From RPQK01 sp041946865 (GTDB lineage Bacteria; Acidobacteriota; UBA6911; RPQK01): a DNA stretch of 7,164 nucleotides. Position 1 is the stretch's first letter, and each line of letters begins with the position of its first letter. Both the position numbers and the translations under genes were made by a program. This document shows positions 1 through 4,514 of the stretch, piece by piece. The stretch lies in contig JBHGBF010000276.1 of NCBI GenBank assembly GCA_041946865.1, forward strand, positions 1 through 7,164, written 5' to 3'. The notes under the pieces are model-generated. The model searched no databases and was not told where the DNA came from. It was given only the letters and a program-made list of their open reading frames with translations.

Positions 1-39
1 AAACGTTCACACATCTGTTTATTTTCGCCAAAGTCCAGA

Positions 40-59
40 GTGCCGCCTGAAGGCGGCAC
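40..59 (-). terminator. Hairpin downstream of the DeoR/AgaR-like gene, possible terminator
   Basis: A perfect 8-bp stem (GTGCCGCC / GGCGGCAC) closes a 4-base loop and begins 18 bases beyond the stop codon of the minus-strand regulator gene. Read on the minus strand, the stem is followed by TCTGGACTTTGG, which has only a short T run, so it is not a textbook intrinsic terminator. Position and stem strength suggest transcript end formation or 3' end protection for the regulator mRNA. The 39 bases to its left show nothing recognisable. Confidence 0.45.
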
Positions 60-77
60 CACAAACAAGACTGAGAC

Positions 78-872
78 CTAAACCGCAACCACCTCGACCC
101 CCAGCGCCTCCAGCTCGCGGACGTACTTCTCGTCCACCCGGGAATCGGTGATGATCCGTTGCGCCTGATCGACCGGGCAGATGACCGCGAGGCTGCGCCT
201 GCCGAACTTGCTGGAATCCGCCACCACGATCGTCTCCTTGGAGATTCGGATCATCTGCTGGTTGACCCGGGATTCGAGCAGGTTGGGAGTCGTATAGCCA
301 AACTGGGGGTCGATGCCGTCCACTCCCAGGAACATGATGTCGGCTGTCAGCCCGTTCAGGACGTCTTCGGCCAGGTGGCCGACCACCGAGAGCGAGTTCC
401 GGCGCAAGACTCCTCCGGTCAGGATGATCTCTACGCCCGGACTATCCACCAGCTCGACCGCAATGTTGAGGGCATTGGTGATGACGGTCAGATTCTTGAG
501 CGTTTTGATGGCCCGCGCCACCGCGGTTGTCGTCGAGCCGGAGTCGAGCACGATGCAATGACCCGCGCTGACAAAGGTAGCCGCCCGGGCGGCAATCGCG
601 GTCTTTTCAGCCACATGCAGCTGCGCTTTCTCCCCGACCTGCCGGTCGAGCAAGGTGGACTCGGCCTTGACCGCTCCTCCATGAGCGCGCAAAACAAGGC
701 CTTCCCTGGCCAAAGCATTCAGGTCGTTGCGAACCGTTACGGGCGAAATCGAAAGCTCACGAGCCAGCTGTGAAACCAGCACGCGCCCTTCACGGTTCAA
801 TTTCTGGAGAATGATGCGCCGCCGCTCTTCGTTCAGGTGCCGATCCGGCGACTCGGAACTCGATAACGTCAT
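78..872 (-). CDS. agaR: DeoR-family transcriptional regulator, AgaR-like
   Basis: A 264-residue cytoplasmic repressor of full DeoR-family length. Residues about 17-72 form the DeoR winged helix-turn-helix; the recognition helix lies in SPVTVRNDLNALAREG (43-58) and is followed by the RAHGGA wing (62-67). The C-terminal sugar-phosphate sensor domain shows the family landmarks DSGSTTTAVA (110-119), TNALN (132-136), LTGG (151-154), FLGVDGID (181-188) and ADSSKFG (218-224), which in this family bind a phosphorylated sugar inducer. The layout and wording match E. coli AgaR, the repressor of the N-acetylgalactosamine/galactosamine genes, and the divergent neighbour is an agaS-type gene, which supports that assignment. 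The ATG start is preceded on the minus strand by an AGAGG ribosome binding site 8 bases upstream. The gene probably represses itself and agaS from the shared intergenic region. DeoR family is certain; the AgaR specificity is inferred from similarity and neighbour. Confidence 0.93.
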   Translation of the reverse strand: MTLSSSESPDRHLNEERRRIILQKLNREGRVLVSQLARELSISPVTVRNDLNALAREGLVLRAHGGAVKAESTLLDRQVGEKAQLHVAEKTAIAARAATFVSAGHCIVLDSGSTTTAVARAIKTLKNLTVITNALNIAVELVDSPGVEIILTGGVLRRNSLSVVGHLAEDVLNGLTADIMFLGVDGIDPQFGYTTPNLLESRVNQQMIRISKETIVVADSSKFGRRSLAVICPVDQAQRIITDSRVDEKYVRELEALGVEVVAV

Positions 873-880
873 GAGGATAC

Positions 881-885
881 CCTCT
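881..885 (-). promoter_or_regulatory. Ribosome binding site of the DeoR/AgaR-like gene
   Basis: On the minus strand this reads AGAGG, within AAAGAGGG, with 8 bases between it and the ATG ending at 872. Spacing and sequence are normal and support that start over downstream alternatives. Confidence 0.6.
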
Positions 886-917
886 TTCTTTAGCGCTCAT
901 TTAGTAGCAGATCGCCT

Positions 918-932
918 GCTTGTCCTACAAGC
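918..932. promoter_or_regulatory. Small palindrome in the divergent region, possible operator
   Basis: GCTTGT-CCT-ACAAGC is a perfect 6-bp inverted repeat around a 3-base centre. It lies 46 bases upstream of the regulator start, a natural position for an autoregulatory site. A chance occurrence cannot be excluded from one sequence. Confidence 0.3.
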
Positions 933-1000
933 CATCCGTCAAATCACAGGCGCTGACAGTTTTCATGTTAAAGGCGAAACCCTGAGAATGAAAGAAGAAA

Positions 1001-1026
1001 TGACAAAATTGGTGACAAATCGACAA
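1001..1026 (+). promoter_or_regulatory. Direct GACAA repeats at the agaS promoter, candidate repressor site
   Basis: GACAA occurs at 1002, 1014 and 1022; the first two are part of TGACAAA repeats exactly 12 bases apart. The second copy overlaps the predicted -35 box. On the opposite strand the stretch about 984-1020 is a run of TTTGTCA / TTTC / CATT motifs. This resembles, loosely and from memory, the T-rich repeated TTTC pattern of E. coli AgaR sites. The overlap with the promoter fits repression, but assignment to the neighbouring regulator is inference. Confidence 0.3.
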
Positions 1027-1040
1027 GAATCGAATATAAA
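1012..1040 (+). promoter_or_regulatory. Sigma-70-type promoter of agaS
   Basis: A -35 box GTGACA (1012-1017, 5 of 6 to TTGACA) and a -10 box TATAAA (1035-1040, 5 of 6 to TATAAT) are separated by an optimal 17 bases. Transcription would start near 1047, giving a leader of about 45 bases before the agaS ATG. This promoter position also argues against the in-frame upstream ATGs at 988 and 1000 as the real start. Confidence 0.6.
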
Positions 1041-1080
1041 AGAAGAGAGTAGCACGCAAACCGAAGCGACGAAAGGCGGC

Positions 1081-1087
1081 GAGGAGG
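1081..1087 (+). promoter_or_regulatory. Strong ribosome binding site that decides the agaS start
   Basis: GAGGAGG ends 5 bases before the ATG at 1093, an excellent Shine-Dalgarno match. A second ATG at 1088 directly abuts the motif but reads ATG-TAA, so it is a start-stop pair overlapping the real start codon by one base. Confidence 0.75.
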
Positions 1088-1092
1088 ATGTA

Positions 1093-2322
1093 ATGCCCGC
1101 TCAAGAGCAAGAAATCGACGCGCGGCTGGCAGCTTATCTCGAAGACAGGACCAGAAATTCACGGGACTGGCAGGAGATCTGCGCACTGGCCGATGGAGCG
1201 TCCAAGCCGGGAGTGCCGGCGTCTACGCCGCGGGAGATTCTGCAACAGCCTTGGGTGTGGCGCGAGTCCGGCACCCTGGTGGCCAACCGTCTGGAGGATC
1301 TGGCCAAACTGCTGGCGGATGTCAGTCACATCTACCTGACGGGGGCCGGGTCTTCTTTCTACGTGGGCAAATGCCTCGAAAGCGTACTGCAGGAGCGGCT
1401 GGGCCGGCCCATCTCGGCCATTCCCAGCACCGATCTGATTCTCGCGCCCGAGCGGCGCCTGAATGCCTCGGCTCGCGGACTTGTCATCTCCTTTTCCCGG
1501 TCGGGACGCAGCCCGGAGAGCTTCGGGGTGACGCGGGCGGTCAGCGAGAGCTTCCCGGGCTACCGGCAGCTCCTGATTACCTGCGATCTGGAAAGCCAGC
1601 TTTCCCAGCATTTTTCCGCCATCGCCAACACCTCGGTGCTCGGCGTCCATCCGGCATCCTGTGACAAGGGGCTGGCCATGACCAGCTCGTTCACCAGCAT
1701 GGTCATAGCCGGTCAGGCTCTGGCTTTCATCGGCCAGCCGGACGCTTACGTCGAGCATGTGAACGGGCTGGCGACGCTGGGGTCTCAGCTTCTCGACCGC
1801 TCGGCTGAAGCTTTGAACCGGATCAAAGTCAACCAGATCCGAAGGGTGTGCGTGCTGGGAAACGGCGTGCTTTACGGCGCCGCGCTCGAGGGCGCTCTCA
1901 AGATGCTCGAGTTGACAGACGGGCGGATTCCTACCCTGGCCGAGACCTTCCTGGGCGTCCGTCACGGTCCCCTCAGTTTCGTCGATTCACAGACCCTGGT
2001 GATTTACTTCATTTCGTCACACCCGACGACCCGCAAGTACGAGAAAGACCTGATGCAGGAGATTCGGGGCAAGCAACTGGGGTGCAAACGACTCGCCATT
2101 GGGTCCCAACTTGCCGAGCTTGAGGGGCTTTTTGAGGGAATCGACCTGGCCGGCGCTTCCGGGCATCCGGTTTCGGACGATCTCAGGCCTCCGCTCGACG
2201 TCATCCTGCCGCAAATGCTGGCCCTGCGGCTGAGCCTGGCTCTCGGGCTCAACGCCGACAACCCGAGCAACCGCGGTGCCATCAGCCGCGTCGTGCAAGG
2301 TGTGACGATTCACGAGTCGTAA
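1093..2322 (+). CDS. agaS: Two-SIS-domain galactosamine-6-phosphate deaminase/isomerase, AgaS family
   Basis: A 409-residue cytoplasmic enzyme, slightly longer than E. coli AgaS (384). Family knowledge says AgaS converts galactosamine-6-phosphate to tagatose-6-phosphate with release of ammonia in N-acetylgalactosamine catabolism. It has the AgaS N-terminal signature TPREILQQPWVW (45-56). The first SIS domain carries LTGAGSS (82-88), IPSTDL (110-115) and SFSRSGRSPES (133-143). DKGLAMTSS (191-199) follows, and the second SIS domain carries VLGNG (254-258), ALEGALKMLELTDG (264-277) and RHGP (290-293). The conserved C-terminal VVQGVTIH (400-407) is present. The start at 1093 is chosen for its GAGGAGG site; the reading frame stays open far upstream, but that part is hydrophilic, unlike the family, and includes the promoter. 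The last two codons and stop lie inside a large palindrome. A related ketose/aldose isomerase or a glucosamine-specific SIS enzyme is possible; the divergent AgaR-like regulator favours AgaS. Confidence 0.9.
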   Translation: MPAQEQEIDARLAAYLEDRTRNSRDWQEICALADGASKPGVPASTPREILQQPWVWRESGTLVANRLEDLAKLLADVSHIYLTGAGSSFYVGKCLESVLQERLGRPISAIPSTDLILAPERRLNASARGLVISFSRSGRSPESFGVTRAVSESFPGYRQLLITCDLESQLSQHFSAIANTSVLGVHPASCDKGLAMTSSFTSMVIAGQALAFIGQPDAYVEHVNGLATLGSQLLDRSAEALNRIKVNQIRRVCVLGNGVLYGAALEGALKMLELTDGRIPTLAETFLGVRHGPLSFVDSQTLVIYFISSHPTTRKYEKDLMQEIRGKQLGCKRLAIGSQLAELEGLFEGIDLAGASGHPVSDDLRPPLDVILPQMLALRLSLALGLNADNPSNRGAISRVVQGVTIHES

Positions 2323-2416
2323 AATCCACGAACCAACACGAACTAACACGAACCAAAGCCCTTGGTTCGGCTTTGGTTCGTGTTAGTTCGTGTTGGTTCG
2401 CGGATTTTACGACTCG
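2313..2416. repeat. 104-base near-perfect palindrome of 10-base tandem units between convergent genes
   Basis: Arms 2313-2360 and 2369-2416 are 48 bases each and match at 47 positions (the only mismatch is A2328 versus C2401) around an 8-base loop, CTTGGTTC. Each arm holds three tandem copies of ACGAACCAAC with small variation (2328, 2338 and 2348 in the left arm), flanked outside by CGAGTCGTAAAATCC. The left arm includes the last agaS codons and its TAA; the right arm ends one base before the stop codon of the sulfatase-like gene. In either direction the stem ends in GGATTTTACG, so it could act as a bidirectional terminator. Repeats of this TTCGTG type also suggest a dispersed intergenic element. 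Confidence 0.95.
2328..2408. terminator. Likely bidirectional terminator for agaS and the minus-strand operon
   Basis: The inner part of the palindrome folds into a stem of more than 30 bp that is followed by TTTT (2405-2408) for plus-strand transcripts and, by symmetry, TTTT (complement of 2321-2324) for minus-strand transcripts. It is the only sequence between the two converging genes, so it must serve both 3' ends if any intrinsic signal does. The U tract is short, and the stem is longer than in usual terminators. Confidence 0.5.
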
Positions 2417-2417
2417 A

Positions 2418-4475
2418 CTACTCTCTCAACTCCGCCAGGGCTTCCTTCACCTTCGGAATCACCTCACCGTGTTTGTCGGGCGACGCCTTCCTGAGAAACT
2501 GCTCGTAACACTCCGCGGCTTTTGTGGGATTCCCGGTCTTTTCGGCAAGCAGCCCGAGATTCAGGTAAGGCTCCGCGAGACTTGAGTCCTCCTGAATGGC
2601 CATCTCGAAGCTGGCCCTGGCCTGTTCTCCCCGACCGCGCGACAGTTCCAGCAAGCCGAGCAGATTATGCCCCTCGGCCGATTTGGGATTTTGGGCCAGG
2701 ATGCCATGGATGGACCGCTCGGCATCGGCCTGTTTCCCCAGCTGCAGGTAAGCGGTCGCCAGATTGGTCAGGTTCTGCAAGTTGGCCGGGTTCATTTCGG
2801 CCGCCCGATTCATGGCTGCAACAGCTTCGTCCAGCCGGCCCAGGCGGACATAGAGCTCTCCCAGCTCCGCATGGGTCTCACTGTTGTCCGCGCCTTTCTC
2901 GATCGAGACTCGACGTACCTCAATAGCCTTCGCATACTGCCCCAGCCGCTCGTAGCACAGGCCGAGACGGGTGTAGACCATCGGGTTCTGCGGGTCACTC
3001 TCGAGAAGCGGCCGAAGCAAGGGAATGGCGGCGGCGTAACGGTCCGCGTTGATCAACTCCGCGGTCTTTTCCATGATCTCGAGGACAGCCACCCGGTCTT
3101 TGGGATCCGGACCTGACATGTCGAGGCGTATCTCCTTCTTCCGGCTGGCGTTGACGTAGCCGAGCGACTCCAGTTCCTTGCGCGTCTGATCGTCAAGCGG
3201 GGAGCTCCGCAGAGGCCGTATCTGACTCGGGTCTCCGGCGACCTCCCAGACTCTCTTTCTGAGACGCTCCGTCTCCGCCGCATGTTGAGCGATCACGTTT
3301 CGGCTTTCCTGAGGATCCGCCGTCAACTGATACAACTCGGGCTTCGGCGCCACGACCAGCTTCCAGTCCCCTGTCCGGACTCCGCGCAGCTCGGACCAGG
3401 CCATGGCCGTCCGCGGATAGAGAGTCTCCATGTACGAGTACGTCGTGCGGACGGAATGGCTGGACGTGAGGAGAGGAAGGAGGCTTTCTCCTGGTATCCG
3501 GCCCGGGTCCGGCGCGGCGAGAAAATCGAGGACCGTCGGCAGGATGTCGATCGACCGGACCTGCTGTTCCACTCTGGCGCCGGCCGGCAGTCCGGGGCCT
3601 GCCATGATCAGCGGAACATGGATAGTTGAGTCGTACAGGAAGACGCCGTGTGTGTACTCGCCGTGTTCGCCCAGGCTCTCGCCGTGGTCACCGATCAGAA
3701 CCACCAGCGTCCGGTCTTCAATGTATTTCGCTCGCAGCCACTCCAAGACCCGGCCGATCTGGGTGTCAGTATAGGCGATTTCACCAGCGTACGGATTCGC
3801 CCGAAAGCGCGCGCGGAATGGCTCAGGCGGGTCGTAGGGGACATGCGGGTCATAGTAATGAAGCCAAAGGAAGAAAGGGTTCCCGCCGCGTCCTGCGCCC
3901 CGCTTGTGCATTAGTTCGAGCCAGTCCAAGGCCCGGTCGCTGACTTCCTGGGCAGGGATTTCAGCCAGGACACCGGGAAGCTTCTCAACCCGCCTGGTCT
4001 GGCGCATGTTATCGTCGTAGATCACAAAACCCTGGTTAAGGCCATACCGGTGGTTCAGAATGGCGGCGCCGACGAAGGCCGCGGTTTCGAAACCGTGCTT
4101 CCCCAGGATTCCTGCCAGCGTCGGGACTTTCGGGTCGAGTTGAAATCCCCCATTGTCACGAATCCCGTGCGTCTGAGGATAAGTGCCGGTCAGGATGCAG
4201 GCGTGAGACGGCAGGGTTAACGGGACCTGGACAACAGCCTGGGTAAAGCGTGTGCCCCGGGCCGCAAGGCCATCGATGTTGGGAGTCGGGACCGCTTTCG
4301 GGTTGTAGCAGGAAAGGTAGTCAGGACGAGTCGTGTCCATGGTGATGAGGAGGACGTTCGCCTTGCGGACGGAAGGTTCCTCGGGAGTCTCGGTGTTCCG
4401 GCTCGAGCACGCAGGCAGGAGCGGAAGTGCCAGCGCCATCAGTGCGAGAAAACGGCGTTGATCCATCCATCGCAT
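2418..4475 (-). CDS. Sulfatase-like (alkaline phosphatase superfamily) lipoprotein with C-terminal TPR repeats
   Basis: A 685-residue predicted exported lipoprotein. Residues 1-22 form a signal with RR at 7-8, a hydrophobic core and lipobox LPAC, lipid on Cys23. The catalytic domain spans about 38-420. It has NVLLITMDTTRPD (40-52) with metal ligand D47, nucleophile motif LTLPSHACILTG (86-97), HYYDPH (206-211), GDHGE (262-266, metal-binding D263 and H264), THG (275-277) and the late ELYQLTADP (380-388). True sulfatases carry CxPSR or SxPSR, converted to formylglycine. Here the nucleophile position is Thr87 and the Arg is His91, so a formylglycine sulfatase is unlikely; a Thr-type phosphodiesterase, phosphatase or transferase activity fits better. 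About six 34-residue TPR units fill roughly 463-666. The gene starts 39 bases after the upstream gene with no clear ribosome binding site, suggesting coupled translation. Met4 is an alternative start. Substrate unknown. Confidence 0.9.
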   Translation of the reverse strand: MRWMDQRRFLALMALALPLLPACSSRNTETPEEPSVRKANVLLITMDTTRPDYLSCYNPKAVPTPNIDGLAARGTRFTQAVVQVPLTLPSHACILTGTYPQTHGIRDNGGFQLDPKVPTLAGILGKHGFETAAFVGAAILNHRYGLNQGFVIYDDNMRQTRRVEKLPGVLAEIPAQEVSDRALDWLELMHKRGAGRGGNPFFLWLHYYDPHVPYDPPEPFRARFRANPYAGEIAYTDTQIGRVLEWLRAKYIEDRTLVVLIGDHGESLGEHGEYTHGVFLYDSTIHVPLIMAGPGLPAGARVEQQVRSIDILPTVLDFLAAPDPGRIPGESLLPLLTSSHSVRTTYSYMETLYPRTAMAWSELRGVRTGDWKLVVAPKPELYQLTADPQESRNVIAQHAAETERLRKRVWEVAGDPSQIRPLRSSPLDDQTRKELESLGYVNASRKKEIRLDMSGPDPKDRVAVLEIMEKTAELINADRYAAAIPLLRPLLESDPQNPMVYTRLGLCYERLGQYAKAIEVRRVSIEKGADNSETHAELGELYVRLGRLDEAVAAMNRAAEMNPANLQNLTNLATAYLQLGKQADAERSIHGILAQNPKSAEGHNLLGLLELSRGRGEQARASFEMAIQEDSSLAEPYLNLGLLAEKTGNPTKAAECYEQFLRKASPDKHGEVIPKVKEALAELRE

Positions 4476-4514
4476 ATTACGCGGCCCCGTTTGGCAAGTG
4501 CAAATGAACGAGCA

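Larger units (their letters stand above)
873..1092. promoter_or_regulatory. Divergent agaR-agaS control region
   Basis: This 220-base region separates the starts of the two divergent genes and is visibly richer in A+T than the flanking coding sequence. It contains a good promoter for agaS (1012-1040), direct GACAA repeats on and upstream of that promoter (1002-1026) and a 15-base palindrome (918-932). No equally good promoter is visible for the regulator. The best minus-strand -10-like element is TACTAA (901-906), with a poor -35. Binding of the DeoR-family protein here to control both genes is expected from the arrangement, but the operator itself is not proven. Confidence 0.6.

Noticed and set aside
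727..1092. Upstream extension of the agaS reading frame, including ATGs at 727, 988 and 1000
   Set aside because: This part overlaps the regulator gene and the promoter, has no similarity to the AgaS N-terminus, and the ATG at 1093 has a far better ribosome binding site.
1159..1965. Long minus-strand open frame of 268 codons inside agaS
   Set aside because: It is antisense to conserved SIS-domain coding sequence; its translation shows no recognisable domain and it is a codon-bias shadow.
2328..2400. Possible CRISPR array from the tandem repeats
   Set aside because: The units are 10 bases long, contiguous and without spacers, and they are arranged as a palindrome; no cas genes are present.
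2418..4475. Reading the sulfatase-like gene as a sulfated GalNAc (chondroitin-type) sulfatase linked to agaS
   Set aside because: The neighbourhood makes it tempting, but the gene is convergent with agaS rather than co-transcribed, and its active site lacks the Cys or Ser needed for formylglycine.
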